Shown piece after piece: positions 25,401 to 33,923 of a DNA stretch of 64,000 nt (positions are counted from its first letter, which is position 1; each line of letters begins with the position of its first letter). Source of the DNA: Paragonimus skrjabini miyazakii (taxonomy: Eukaryota > Platyhelminthes > Trematoda > Plagiorchiida > Troglotrematidae). The position numbers and the translations under genes were made by a program. Under the pieces are notes generated by a model. The model was not told the origin of the DNA and ran no database searches. It was given only the letters and a program-made list of their open reading frames with translations. The stretch lies in NCBI GenBank assembly GCA_014338405.1, contig JTDE01000039.1, positions 307,161 to 371,160 of the forward strand, in the 5' to 3' direction.

Positions 25401-27162
25401 GTGGAAAAGTTAACCTAAGAACGCCACATGTGTTTTAATTTGGTCCTTTGTTTATTGTAAATTGCAGGTTCACCTGTCTGTGGTATAAATGCTTTCATAA
25501 AATCTTACGAACCTCGTGTCCTGTTTGTCTAATTCGATTATCGTAGAATTAGATTTTATGCTAGAGTCAACAACGCCAGTTCACCACTTTTTGCTCTGAA
25601 CTCATTGTACTGTCAGACATTGTATAGACCAAACAACGCTTAAATCAGTCGTTTTCAGTTTGGCCTCCGCACACTAATATGGACATGGGGTAGCTGCCAT
25701 GAAAATGACCGAAAGCCAAGTACCAATCATATTGACGCAGTACATCGCAATATCAATCAAGTAATAGATTACGTATGCACATGTCTTCGCTGTTACAAGT
25801 ATAAAAAAACTTGACAATTTCATTCCACAGTACTTCATGACGAAGCAACAGCAGTTTGATCCGGTAGCCTTTTTGTATATTCAGCATTCAGTGTCGAAAA
25901 GCCCACTGCACTGCTTTTAGGAAACTGTCGGCAGCTGAAAGTTACAGTCAAAGTTTTGGTTACGGGAGGAACTGTTTTCAGGTTTGTCGCTACGATCGTG
26001 ACACGAGGAAGTGCGTTCTGCAATATTTTATGTTTCTTTGTTGTGCTATTCCTTTAAGTTACCATTGCTTGAATATAAGCAGTCTTTCGTATGCATTCGC
26101 AAAGAGGTAGCAACAGGTGCGCAGGATTGAATCTTGCGATATGGACCTTCCGTTTTATGTGTTCAAAAAGGATGTTTCAAATTGTCACGTCGATTAAGTG
26201 AATGAATTTGCAACAGGCATGGCCTTACAGATGACAATGTTTGAAACATGTCACTCAAGTTTGTTTGAATTAATGGTATAAGACATGGGCCACAAGTTCA
26301 CTTGGATGAGCTTGATTGAATTATCTCGTCGGATGTCCTGGTACAACCTGCTAACCTATAAGTGGTTCCAGTGGAATGGACGACTTGTGTTGGATATTGT
26401 GATTTATTGCTTTGATTATGATTACCTGATAGTGTATCATACATACATCAGTTTTATTGACCAAAAGTTTGATAAAATGAACCTAAATATCGTCCCCTGG
26501 ACATAAGTGAACAGCCATTGTTGCAGTGTTTACTACAAGCTGTCATAGGACATGTTCTAGAATGTTACATTATCCAGCATAACAAATAATTGACACAGAA
26601 CATCCTGTTGCAGTGATAAATGTGTAGAAGGCAAAACTAAGATCAAATAGGGTTACAACTGTAATTTATTCGTGGGATTCGTCGAAATCCAGAATGAACA
26701 GTCAGTATTGCAAGGATCGTTTGTATTGATATTAATGACTGAAAACTATACAAAACAGTCTAGATGGATTTTTGTTCAACATTTAATTTGCCCACAGAAT
26801 GTGATATAGATCACCATCTGACCATTTTTCCAACTGAACTTCTCCCATACTTTCAGGGCTCATACGAAGAATGGCGTAACGTGTTTTTTGTAGGAGCAAC
26901 CATCTATTTCGTGACCGGCTTGTTTTTTGTATTATTTTCTTCATCTTCACTCCAACGATGGTCTCATGGCGTGACGGAACCGCGTCAAAACGGTGAGTTG
27001 GAACTTGCCATGGATGCTGAGGGAGCGAAGAATGAGGAAGCTTCCGGTGGACTGGTGCACTCTTTGAGGGACCTGAATGGACAACCTGTAGAGAATTCAA
27101 TTTTTAACCCCAGCTTTCAACAGGAGGAGGTTAAATCACGCAAAGTAGACGTGTCTGTTTGA
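1257..27162 (+). CDS. SLC17-family organic anion transporter (sialin/VGLUT-like), 8 exons, 5' end missing
   Basis: This is a split gene whose joined exons (1257-1499, 2179-2266, 6146-6235, 12024-12163, 16870-17016, 17545-17677, 19778-20019, 26857-27162) give 462 residues in one frame. The product is a polytopic membrane carrier of the major facilitator superfamily, SLC17 branch. That branch moves organic anions such as sialate, glutamate, nucleotides or phosphate across vesicular, lysosomal or plasma membranes. Family signatures are FFWGYLIGQIPSG, FRIVAGLV, WAPPNERG, the TIVRK..TAVGG loop and the NPVELSPQYAG segment (usual form NHLDIAP..AG). Full members run about 480-580 residues, so roughly TM1 and the first extracellular loop are missing to the left. 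Acidic and His positions of TM4 that couple protons in sialin are replaced. The C-terminal tail of about 60 residues is hydrophilic. Family assignment is firm; substrate is unknown. Confidence 0.93.
2179..2266 (+). CDS. SLC17 exon B: TM4 and the WAPP.ER loop
   Basis: This exon has 88 nt, phase 0 in and 1 out, with borders cctttcag|GCC and GCGG|gtaatt. It encodes AVWFPGFYQIWALWAPPNERG and a following helix start. WAPP.ER is the diagnostic SLC17/MFS loop. Compared with 'GEGVTFPAMHAMW' of sialin, the Glu is Ser (end of exon A) and the His is Tyr. Confidence 0.9.
2267..6145. other. SLC17 intron 2, no recognised content
   Basis: This is a 3.9-kb AT-rich intron. Only short chance ORFs are present, such as 4541-4732 (+) and 3192-3380 (-), and they lack family features. 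No mobile-element coding remnant was recognised. The preceding intron (1500-2178) is also empty. Confidence 0.6.
6146..6235 (+). CDS. SLC17 exon C: TM5-TM6
   Basis: This exon has 90 nt, phase 1 in and 1 out, with borders tttcaaag|GTG and TACG|gtaagt. It encodes GVHIGNAITLPIAGALC followed by FGWPLVFYFYG, which aligns with the family's 'GTVISLPLSG...WTYVFYFFG'. Confidence 0.9.
7970..8474. repeat. GC/CpG-rich island, possible mobile-element remnant
   Basis: This stretch of about 500 bp is plainly richer in G+C and CpG than its AT-rich flanks. It has overlapping open frames on both strands: 127 codons on minus (7958-8341) and 65 codons on plus (8124-8321). None matches a family I know. It ends in an LTR-like terminus with AATAAA inside an 8-bp hairpin (8453-8474). 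I read it as the eroded end of a transferred or transposed unit, but no terminal repeat or duplication was found. Confidence 0.35.
8453..8474 (+). other. Perfect hairpin containing AATAAA
   Basis: CAATAAAG (8453-8460) and CTTTATTG (8467-8474) form an 8-bp perfect stem with a 6-nt loop. Each arm carries AATAAA on its own strand, so the structure could provide a polyadenylation signal in both directions. It sits at the right edge of the GC-rich island. Confidence 0.5.
12024..12163 (+). CDS. SLC17 exon D: TM6 end and start of central loop
   Basis: This exon has 140 nt, phase 1 in and 0 out, with borders gtgtgtccag|GTG and AAG|gtgagc. It encodes the end of TM6 (YVFLWFLFIYDTP) and the loop with HPMISESEKSFI, matching the family pattern 'P..HP.I...E...I'. 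A basic run (REKREKK) ends the exon in the central cytoplasmic loop. Confidence 0.9.
12164..16869. other. SLC17 intron 4, no recognised gene
   Basis: This is a 4.7-kb intron. A slightly GC-richer patch at 13040-13275 has a 10-bp inverted repeat (CGTTCGTGAA 13158-13167 and its complement 13261-13270). A short TA/GC-alternating tract (ATGCATAT units) lies at 14660-14690. Neither carries coding similarity. Confidence 0.55.
16870..17016 (+). CDS. SLC17 exon E: TM7
   Basis: This exon has 49 codons, phase 0 in and out, with borders ttgccaaattccag|CCA and GAG|gtgagt. It encodes LKSLPLWAFIVMVVGYDWNS followed by YTFLTSMPAFM, aligning with 'SPPFWAIVVAHFGYNWGFYTLLTELPTYM' of family members. An open frame runs through the acceptor, so the splice site rather than the ORF edge decides the start. 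Confidence 0.9.
17545..17677 (+). CDS. SLC17 exon F: TM8 and TIVRK loop (no long ORF)
   Basis: This exon has 133 nt, phase 0 in and 1 out, with borders gacaatcacag|AAT and GTCG|gtaaga. It encodes NTGLSALPYIGLWCGQFISG and WLSDWILSRKFF, then TIVRKLMTAV. It fills exactly the TM8 gap expected between exons E and G, and its phases match both neighbours. It aligns with the family segment '..GLLSALP......SGWLAD......S.T..RK......G'. Confidence 0.88.
17678..19777. other. SLC17 intron 6, no recognised content
   Basis: This is a 2.1-kb AT-rich intron with no exon, repeat or element remnant that I could support. Intron 5 (17017-17544, 528 nt) is likewise empty. Confidence 0.6.
19778..20019 (+). CDS. 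SLC17 exon G: TM9-TM11
   Basis: This exon has 242 nt, phase 1 in and 0 out, with borders ttgttttcag|GGATG and CAAAAT|gtgagt. It encodes three helices: GMFGPAIMLLLISFLDC, then VVALFTVGLILNSGVFVGGL, then YAGLIFSAANTLSSLTGVGA. The NPVELSPQYAG stretch stands where the family has NHLDIAP.YAG; His to Pro and Asp to Glu are noteworthy changes. Confidence 0.92.
22230..23240 (+). pseudogene. Decayed Penelope-like element copy A: RT palm to GIY-YIG C-terminus
   Basis: Fragments of a Penelope-like reverse transcriptase and its C-terminal GIY-YIG nuclease lie in order on the plus strand, with stops and frame changes between them. At 22257-22395 the frame reads YRRIDGVLSG..VADIF and then YVGDILIFTD, the equivalents of the family's YRQIDGVAMGSPLGP..ADIF and YVDDT. 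The second catalytic Asp region is altered (YVGD). A thumb-like segment, FKHSFYSAGHIC, follows at about 22.55 kb. The GIY-YIG zone at about 22878-22972 reads NQFSCGCTELCCG, a stop, then ADRQLS, against the usual QFSCSCG..YIGRT.R.L. The C-terminus at 23037-23131 reads ARHFVATGHQLDPVNSLDIL and LLRSQNPK. The copy is dead. Confidence 0.75.
23333..23440 (+). repeat. Dispersed repeat, copy 1 (probable PLE 3' UTR)
   Basis: About 90 bp beginning CATCCTTCTCAGCTGATC and including CAGTCAGCCGCTTTTGAAAA, then AGCACTAGA, recurs at 47296-47390 in the same orientation with scattered mismatches. Here it lies directly downstream of the Penelope-like C-terminus, so it is probably that family's 3' untranslated end. 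Confidence 0.6.
23640..24340 (+). pseudogene. Decayed Penelope-like element copy B: N-terminal and early RT part
   Basis: A 60-codon open frame (23653-23835) contains ETEFGILFDQLVDL...SLLKAKLVGL, resembling the Penelope-like N-terminal region (E..FE.LFDQL...SLLK..). About 60 nt later, in other frames, comes ALKELKTNEDIVIV, the family's conserved 'ALK.LK.NEDIVI..ADKG' motif, cut by a stop. At about 24170-24270 PKVPTRFIFVVNNS and RWLVDIFKT match 'PKVPTRPI....SP....ARWL..IL'. This is the start of an element, yet it lies just downstream of copy A's end, giving a head-to-tail pair. It is truncated after the early RT domain. Confidence 0.68.
26857..27162 (+). CDS. SLC17 exon H: TM12, C-terminal tail and stop
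   Basis: This exon enters in phase 0 after catactttcag|GGC and ends at TGA 27160-27162. It encodes GSYEEWRNVFFVGATIYFVT and the end of TM12 (FFVLFSSSSLQRW), like sialin '[23 protein letters not shown]'. A hydrophilic, Glu/Asp/Ser-rich tail of about 60 residues follows. The tail has no motif I recognise and is probably cytosolic. Confidence 0.92.
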   Translation, partial: GSYEEWRNVFFVGATIYFVTGLFFVLFSSSSLQRWSHGVTEPRQNGELELAMDAEGAKNEEASGGLVHSLRDLNGQPVENSIFNPSFQQEEVKSRKVDVSV

Positions 27163-28816
27163 TGAGCTACGGGTCCAAAGACATTGGTTGCAATATAGTT
27201 TCCTGATTTATTGATAAGTATATAGAATTGTTCAAGCTGATTCCAATTTCAGCTGAGCACGTCTAATTTTTGGCCATTCTCATGGCGTAATGTGAATCAA
27301 GTACTGGTTTTCCTGACCACCTGTCTATTCTTGATAATGTCTGACGAATTTTTATCCGAAATGATGAATGAAAGATCGTTATACAGAAAAGTTTCCCAAT
27401 CTTATTACAAGTATCATGCTGCCAACCATAATTTTTAATGACTATTCGAATTCCATCTTCCACGTATATTATTCACATTTGTTTCATGTATACTTGAACA
27501 TTTTATTCTATGCATTTTAGCGGGAAGATGAATTAGTAAGTTTCTGTTCAAAGAGCAATCATGCATATGAGGTCTAGAATAAAAAATGGAGGTTACCAGA
27601 ACAGTCTCAGTTGAATGGTTCGCAAAAGTGCGCCAGAAGAATAGTCAACTACATCAATAACGTACCCAAACAGTTACATTCAACAGCATCACAGTAACGG
27701 AAGATCACGAGTAATTCACCCTGTCGAGATAATTTCGTTGTTAAAGATGATGACTCTGTTGTGACAGATCATGTTGGACGTTTCAGCCTGGAAGAATGTG
27801 AACGTCAACTCTACGTTTCTTGTAAATCAAGCCATTAGTAAGATAAATGTGAATCTGCGGCCTCGGTTCGGACTATCCTAAGAAACATTTCACAAACACT
27901 ATTGTAGTTAGTGAAGGTTTATGCGTACCGAGTCATCTGCAACCTATAGGTTGCATATATGAAATTATTTTCGTTTAAGTAACCTATCTAGATGTGACAG
28001 TGAAGAGATTGTAGTAGTCTACCTTATCGCTCTCCATTAGACCATGTTACTCAGGGGACTTTAATCTATAAAGTTAGGACACTCAGTTTAGATGAAAAAA
28101 AATTAAGGTTCGATTTTACCGGGGAATGAAACAGAGAAGCAGTTCACGCAGTCTGTAAATAGGTCCAGCCATCTAGCCATTCAATATTGATTCACTGAAT
28201 TCTCTTTTCACTACTCCATCAAAGTAAAAAGAACCCATATGTTGCGACTTGTTAATATTTTGTTCAGTCTCATCAGTCGCCAATGGTAAACACAGGTTAT
28301 ATATGACAGACAGATACCGACGATGAGTGGACGCATAGACATTCGCACCGACTATCATGTCACCAATACTACGGAAGTCCGGTGGGCTCCTTCAAGCAGT
28401 TTTGTGCACACGGGGCCGCCTGGCGAATTCTGGGCAAAAAGGCCTTGTTAATGGCCAGCAGGTTCGAGTTGTGATCATACAACACAACAGATCAACTTGG
28501 TAACCTGTTTTCATGATGGTATGGGGTTATCCGCAAGGGATTCACCGAACTGAGATTGTTGCGTTATTTGTCGTTTAGTCATTTCAGGACGTGTTCTGCT
28601 AATCGCTGGGATGGTTGTTTATCTGTTATGTTTTTGTGAAAGCCATTTTAATTGCAAATGACTAGGTAACCAATATGAGAAGCAGAAAAAGTGAACAAAC
28701 TGCCTTCTCCACCATTCAGAGCCGGTCTTCTGACAGTGTAAACCGAGACAGGGCAGACTTTCATTTGTGCAGGATGCCACTTGCTAACTGATCCCCTTTG
28801 GATTGCATGGAGAGAG
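27163..28816. other. Intergenic stretch between SLC17 gene and Ty3/gypsy element
   Basis: This contains the presumed SLC17 3' UTR and then AT-rich sequence. A GC-richer 90-bp patch at 28370-28465 was examined for a tRNA or SINE signature and was not convincing. Confidence 0.5.
27578..27583 (+). other. Possible poly(A) signal of the SLC17 gene
   Basis: AATAAA lies 416 nt after the stop codon. In AT-rich sequence this hexamer is common, so the assignment is positional only. Confidence 0.3.
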
Positions 28817-28973
28817 TATAGAACAAGTCGGGTTCAGAGCAAGATGCGTATTCACTAAACCACACACAAAGTCTAATCTAATATGTTACGGACACTGCAT
28901 ATATACGTCAATGTCAAACAACCTGATTGGCCAATGAATATATGGCGTACACGATTGGCTACACTCCACCACA
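28817..28973 (-). repeat. 3' LTR of Ty3/gypsy element (157 bp)
   Basis: On the minus strand it begins TGTGGTGGAGTG right after the purine tract and ends ACCCGACTTGTTCTATA. The last 48 bp or so match the 5' LTR remnant at 32589-32636. The expected terminal CA reads TA. Confidence 0.7.
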
Positions 28974-28986
28974 TCCTTCCTTTTTC
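28974..28986 (-). other. Polypurine tract
   Basis: GAAAAAGGAAGGA on the minus strand lies immediately before the 3' LTR start TGTGG. It is the position and composition expected of the plus-strand DNA primer in LTR retrotransposons. Confidence 0.7.
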
Positions 28987-29038
28987 AAAGAATCTTCGGT
29001 TTCCGAGAACGAACTCGCTGTCTTCAGTAGAACTGAAT

Positions 29039-30170
29039 TCAGCTGCTCTGGAACTTGTGGTCATTGTTTCTTGCCTCCGTAGGTGTACCTATGTTTCTCC
29101 TTAATTTTTCTTGAGTTGTGCGTACCACATAAGAACGCTCATTGTCCCGTCCTTCCACGATCCTTGGGGCCCATCTGTCAGAGCCCATACCGAATGGCTG
29201 AATCCAAACGGTATCCCGTTTGTCCAGTCTTGACAGCACATGAGCTCCATTGTTATACACTTGTCTTTCTCGTTCCATTCGTCTTTTCAAACGTTTTCTT
29301 ACGGTGTCCCACATGGTATGTTGTAGGGCTAGACGATCTTCAACAAGTGGTATTCGAAGTATCGTCCTTCTTCCCATGAACCGTTGAGCCGAACTCAAAT
29401 CTGTATCTGCTGATGGGGTGTTTCTGTGTTCTAGCAGTGCCAAATAGGCGTCTTATTTGGCTGTTAAGCATTTCTTCATTATTTTCTTTGCCTCCATCAC
29501 AGCAGATTTCGCCTTACCGTTAGACTAGCTATGGTGTGGACTGGAGGCTTCGTGGTTGAACCACCATTTTTCGGGAGACTCCGCAAACTGTTGTACTGAA
29601 AACTGCGGACCATCAGCTGATCTCACACACCCTTGAATGCCACATCTTGCGAACTGGGCTTTCAATCTGCCAATTATCTCCTCGGCTGATGTAGCATTTA
29701 ACTTCTCCATTTCAAAAAAACCATTGAAATAGTCCACCAAAACAAATATGACTTGTCTACATGCGAGAATAGATCAACTGCTACGTGTTGCCGAGGTCGC
29801 TTGGGGAATGAGCGGCAAACCATGGGCCCTTTTGGTTGTCGAGTCTCGTACTGCTTGCATACCGTACAGGTTGCAACAAAGTCCTTGATATGACTTACCA
29901 TATATGGCTAGTATACGATATCCTTAGCGCGTCTCGAACGCGCACACCATACTGCACACTAGTATTACGCACACAGAGGTGCGAACTATGTGTTTCTTGA
30001 ATAGTGACTTTTCTGGCAACTCGGAGAACCACCAAACGTTCTCCATGGAACACAAAACCGTTTTCTGTGGTTAACTCATCCCGGACCTTGAAATAAGAGC
30101 TGATTAGTTCATTCTCTTGTCGTGCGTTGTCCGGCCAGCCGTTTCTGATTTGCTCTTGGAGCTTCTCCAT
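29039..30170 (-). pseudogene. Ty3/gypsy integrase, catalytic Glu lost
   Basis: The zinc-binding region shows ETHSSHL and, after a stop, ATCTVCKQYE (HHCC). The core shows VAVDLF (first Asp) and SADGPQFS (second Asp). A stop lies after ASSPHHS, then SNGKAKSAV follows, where the active-site Glu of the usual SNGKAE is Lys. The C-terminal region (29039-29443) is open for 134 codons with EHRNTPSADTDLSSAQRFMG and DTVWIQPF. It ends about 50 bp before the polypurine tract. Strand transfer is ruled out by the Lys substitution and stops. Confidence 0.8.
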
Positions 30171-30279
30171 CTCTTCGTCGTCGGCAAACGTCTACCTTGT
30201 TCGTGGTAACCGCGAGTCTAATTTCACCAGTTTTAGGTATACCTGTTCATACCCGGTGCAGTTGTCTTCTTCCGTTGCA

Positions 30280-30573
30280 AGTGGTGCTGGTTACAATGTA
30301 CCTACCAATACCATGTTCTTGTCAGGGGTGTATCCTATCTCGAAACTGTACTTCTGTAGGCGTACCAACATTGCCTGCAGATGGCGTGGAGCATTGTCCA
30401 GAGGCATTTTACGATAATTGTCAAAATGTGTAATCGTTGAATTTTTCCGTGGCAAACACTAACACCAACAGTTCCTTTTCGAGTTGTGCGTATCGGGTCT
30501 TGGAACTACTCATGGCTCGACTTCCGGAATCAATTGGTCGTCCGTTCTGCATCAGAACTGTTCCAATCCCATC
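30280..30573 (-). pseudogene. Ty3/gypsy RNase H remnant
   Basis: Beyond the RT stop the same strand reads DGIGTVLMQNGRPIDSGSRA, then TRYAQLEKELLVLVFATEKF, the usual RNase H core with the E of EKE.L. A frame change follows, then NAPRHLQAMLVRLQKYSFEI, the segment preceding integrase. Confidence 0.7.
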
Positions 30574-31380
30574 TTAACTGCTGTCACATTGTATCACTAA
30601 CGACAGACGTGACTCATAATAATGTACCACAGGAGCTTTGACGATTAATTGTTTGATATGTCTCCACGCTCGCTGCCGTTCACCTCCCCACATCCATGAC
30701 GTATCCCTGTGGGTCAGTAACCTGCTGGGCCCCATGAGTTGAGCTAAACAGGACAGAAGTCGACTCAAGTAGTTAATCATTCCGTGGAAACGAGCAATAC
30801 CTTTTACATCAGTTGGGTATGCCATATCCACTGTTGCACCGATTTTTGCTGGATCAGGCTTGATTCCTTCTCTGGATAAAACATGCCCATGGAAAGTAAC
30901 TTCGTTGGTGCAATATTTAATTTCCTCTTGTTTGAGCTTGATGCCCACCCGTTGACACCTGGCAAGGAAGAGTTCTAGATTATTGTCGTGTTCGGGTTTT
31001 GTACGACCGTGGATCAAAACATCGTCAGCTATGAACATGACACCAGGTAGGTTTTCGATTGTTTGGATTAGTCGCTTCTGGAAGATTTCGCTGGAAAATT
31101 TCAATCCGAACGGTAGACGAAGCCAACGGAAACAACCAAAAGGTGTCCCGAATGTCGTTAAAAAACTGGACTGTTTGTTAAGATTTATGTGCTGGAAAGC
31201 AGAGGATAACTTCACTTTGGTGGAAGAACACGCACCAGTTAGCTGAGGAAGAACATCTTCCAATAAGGAGAGTTGAAAATACTCCATTATTAATGCCGCG
31301 TTTAGTGGTTTCAGGTCGATGCAAATTCTCAATTCGTCTGACTTCTTGCTGGCTACAGCGACTTGGCTAGCCCAATCCAT
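30574..31380 (-). pseudogene. Ty3/gypsy reverse transcriptase domain
   Basis: A 268-codon open frame covers most RT motifs. DELRICIDLKPLN is the fingers motif, FGLKFSSEIFQKRL the palm, and FIADDVLIHG carries both catalytic aspartates. FHGHVLSREGIKPDP and INYLSRL are the thumb/connection. It ends with LVIQCDSS, the first strand of RNase H, at a stop codon. It is the best-preserved part of the element. Variants at the start of domain 1 (KVKLSSAFQHI against the usual K.DL..AY.Q) suggest it is no longer functional. Confidence 0.85.
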
Positions 31381-31413
31381 TGGCTCGTCTACTTGCTGTA
31401 TTAATCCCAGATC

Positions 31414-31873
31414 TTACAACCTTGTTAGTTCCTTTTCAATTGTCTCTTTTACAGTGACTGGCAAACTTCGAATGGGTTGCACGATTGGTTTCGCATCCGA
31501 ATCGATACTCAATTTACTGACTTCTGGGAGAGCTTCCAAAGTACCATCTAAAACACTGAAATATTTTGGACACATTTTGGTCAATGGCGTGATTACGTTT
31601 TGTACACAGTTAGATGTTACCAATTCCAGCACCTCGATTGTTTCAACTCTGAGGTGGGGTGGAAAGTTTTCTTTGATCACAAACAAACATACTTGTCGGT
31701 GGTTCGTTCGGAACGTAGGACCGAGGGACGTGGTTGACACCTGCACCCAAGTCCACCTGGAAGTTTATTGTTGTTCCATTCAACTCAGCTTCGGCAGATC
31801 GTATACCTTGATGGGGTTTGTTCAATCTAATCGCACACACTAAATACCTTCTTCGTTGGGTTTTCTCTACCAA
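31414..31873 (-). pseudogene. Ty3/gypsy aspartic protease and linker, inactive
   Basis: The retropepsin core is FQVDLGAGVNHVP at 31718-31759, where a functional copy has D-T/S-G-A; the Thr/Ser is Leu. A frame change near 31745 leads to the usual linker before RT, MCPKYFSVLDGTLEAL...KPIVQPIRSLPV...KELTRL, which ends at a stop at 31414. The protease would cleave Gag-Pol in a live element; here the triad is broken. Confidence 0.7.
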
Positions 31874-31899
31874 ACTTGGACCATTGTCGTAGCAAACAG

Positions 31900-32580
31900 A
31901 ACAATGAGTCGCTTTGTCGCACTTTGTGGAGATTTTTCGTCGTACTGGGCACTGTTCTTTCTTGAAATCATGGGTTCTTCCGCAGAAAGTGCAGTACGCT
32001 AGGGGGTCTCTTGGTTTTTGGCCATCATGCGATTGATATATTTCATCGAGTGAATTTTGAGTGCTTCTGCCTTTCTGTCGGCTACCTCTTCACTTCAGCA
32101 CATATCAACGCATTGTTTGAGCGTCAACTGAGGATCCCTCAGTGGTCTCCTTGTCAACCTTCCGTTTTTCATTCCGATAATTAACTTGTCTTTGATCAGT
32201 TTGTCGTGCACGCAGTTACAGAAACCGCAGTTTGTGACCGTGGACCTCAGAGCTTGAATAAAATGATCTATGAATTATCCTGGTTCTTAAACGCGACAAT
32301 TAAATTTATACCTCTCAAAAGTGTCGTTCGCAGTTCCCAAACAATAACATTCTACTTTGTTCATCACGTGCTCTCCGATGGCATGTTGAAACATCGTCAT
32401 TTGAAACTCCTTCTGGGCTGACGATAGTCGAGCTAGCGTCCGGAATTCTCGAAATTGCAAATTCCACATTTTCCATGTTTCTGGAAGTCCCTCATCCTGA
32501 TTCATGTTAAGCTGGGCCGCTGGTCGGAGATTCAGTTCCGCCATTGGGCTCACACCCACCCTATCTGGGATTTTCATCTC
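31900..32580 (-). pseudogene. Ty3/gypsy gag with zinc-knuckle remnant
   Basis: An open frame starting just inside the primer-binding site (MKIPDRVGVSP...) reaches 32287. It contains WKMWNLQFREFRTLARL, a capsid-type segment W..W...F of trematode gypsy Gag. Broken frames continue to a Cys/His cluster at about 31900-31997, reading YCTFCGRTHDFKKEQC and then KCDKATHC. This is the degraded nucleic-acid-binding knuckle (CX2CX3H..C) that packages element RNA. Frameshifts separate the two parts. Confidence 0.7.
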
Positions 32581-32588
32581 TGTCACCA
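32575..32588 (-). other. Primer-binding site
   Basis: TGGTGACAGAGATG directly follows the 5' LTR. The first seven bases match the complement of the tRNA-Trp 3' end; the remainder has diverged. Confidence 0.5.
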
Positions 32589-32636
32589 TGTAGAACAAGT
32601 CGGGTTGAGAGCATAATGTGTACTCACTCCACCACA
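32589..32636 (-). repeat. 5' LTR remnant, internally deleted (48 bp)
   Basis: It starts TGTGGTGGAGTG like the 3' LTR and ends ACCCGACTTGTTCTACA, but the middle of about 110 bp is missing. The 3' LTR has TGTGGTGGAGTG at its start and TGTGGTTTAGTG near its end, so deletion between these short repeats explains the collapse. Confidence 0.65.
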
Positions 32637-33593
32637 AGTAAAATATCTGTAGTTCCAGTCGTTTAAACTGGTTCGTTGTGATTGTTCACCAAGTTGCGAG
32701 ATTCTACAAACGTTTCAGGAATTACAGGTTCCTAGGTTGTTACCGAAGAGAGAAAACTGTTTGCTCTTACGTTTTGTTCTTCCTACTGGCTGGAGAAGAC
32801 GTTTTTGGACAGTTCATACGCGTAAAGAAAAAGTGAGAGGAAATAAACTGAACGAAAATTCAGTGAAGTTGATACCATGCAGTCCTGACTGCCACTCATT
32901 TGACATTCCGTTTACTTCTTAGTAATGAACATAAAACACCAGAATGCGGTCGTTAACATATTTTGAAACCGATAACAACTGAGTCTCATATGAGATGTGG
33001 GAGTTGTGTCCGAGTGATCCGACCAAAACCATATATGGCACTGGAGTACCAAATGATTAGCAATGTTTCAGGGAACGTGAGCGAGCTGGGATTTTGATTG
33101 TGAAATAAAAGTTTAGTGGGATGTCTGCTTCCAAGAGGTGACCTGTTTCCAAGGTATGTCTTTTGATGGACAGTGCAAAGATTTGATGACCTCTGTTCCT
33201 CTTGGAATATCACACCTCACCTAAACAACTGTTACATAATTAAACAATTGGTCCCGGCAACTCCCTGACATTCCATAAGGAAAGGATGTTAGGGTATGGA
33301 AACTTACTGTCATTAATCTGTGCTGGTTTCATGAACACAGTAGGTGATTTGAATGTGCTTGTGTTAGGTCAGTTTTGGTTGCGGGTTTTGAATCTGACAA
33401 CATGTAATGAGGACGTTGGCGTATCTCTTATCTGATTAGCATTTTACCTGTGTGGCGAAATTGGAAGAATGCAGGGCAGCGACTTACTTTGTTTTCCGAA
33501 ATGCGGTAGAATATTTCGAAATCAGTACCTAAAAAGATGTACCTGAAATTTGGTTTTTAAATGGATAGCTTTGTCAGTCTCTAAATGACCAAT
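32637..33593. other. Spacer between Ty3/gypsy element and candidate gene M
   Basis: This is AT-rich sequence with short chance ORFs only. No TTTATT (minus-strand AATAAA) was seen downstream of the candidate M stop at 33594. Confidence 0.4.
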
Positions 33594-33923
33594 TTACAAT
33601 GCAGGTCTGCTCGGTTTTGTACTTGGTGTAAACTTCAAGCTGTCTGCGTGATAGTAAATTTCATTTAGATTTCGTATGGAATACCACAATGAGATAGAGC
33701 AGAATGGCTCATTTGAATTCAACCACCAGTAATCGGGCATATTTTCTTTCTTGTAAGTAATATTCTGCGCAGAAAATTTCGTACACAGTAGGCTTGTTTC
33801 TTCGTATTTTGCGTATTTCGCAAATTGTGTTTTATTAGCTTCAAAATGTGGCCTCTCAAGTGAATCACCTTGTTTGATAAATGCTGGCAGTTTTTCGGAG
33901 GAACATGGGGGAATGTTAAGAAA
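33594..33923 (-). CDS. Candidate terminal exon, minus-strand gene M
   Basis: This open segment of 109 codons and a stop follows ctgataaacag| (phase 0). It contains PPCSSEKLPAFIKQGDSLER and DYWWLNSNEPFCSISLWYS, a balanced, protein-like composition. No family was recognised. It could be the 3' end of gene M or a separate unit; linkage to the exons at 36-38 kb is not shown by phase. Confidence 0.3.
   Translation of the reverse strand, partial: FLNIPPCSSEKLPAFIKQGDSLERPHFEANKTQFAKYAKYEETSLLCTKFSAQNITYKKENMPDYWWLNSNEPFCSISLWYSIRNLNEIYYHADSLKFTPSTKPSRPAL

Larger units (their letters stand above)
20020..26856. other. SLC17 intron 7, hosts Penelope-like relics
   Basis: This is the largest intron (6.8 kb). 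Apart from the Penelope-like fragments at about 22.2-24.35 kb it holds only short chance ORFs. Confidence 0.6.
28817..32636 (-). mobile_element. Dead Ty3/gypsy LTR retrotransposon (CsRn1-like), full gene order
   Basis: This 3.8-kb minus-strand element reads 5' LTR remnant, primer-binding site, gag, zinc knuckles, protease, RT, RNase H, integrase, polypurine tract and 3' LTR. The order PR-RT-RH-IN is that of Ty3/gypsy. The primer-binding site starts TGGTGAC, as for a tRNA-Trp primer, which is typical of the trematode CsRn1 lineage (from memory). Several stops and frame changes break the coding region. The protease catalytic triad and the integrase Glu are mutated, so this copy cannot mobilise itself. 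No target-site duplication was found next to the LTR ends (flanks differ), so an end may be altered. Naming it CsRn1-like rather than another gypsy clade is an inference. Confidence 0.85.

Noticed and set aside
28370..28465. GC-rich patch with GGTTCGAGTTG resembling a polymerase III B-box
   Set aside because: The A-box is poor and the last two B-box positions do not fit; no poly-A tail or flanking duplication.
29083..30433. Plus-strand ORFs of 78-98 codons across 29.1-30.4 kb
   Set aside because: They are antisense shadows of the gypsy integrase and RNase H coding strand.
31319..31843. Plus-strand ORF of 174 codons
   Set aside because: It is antisense to the gypsy protease-RT linker; the minus strand carries the recognisable motifs.
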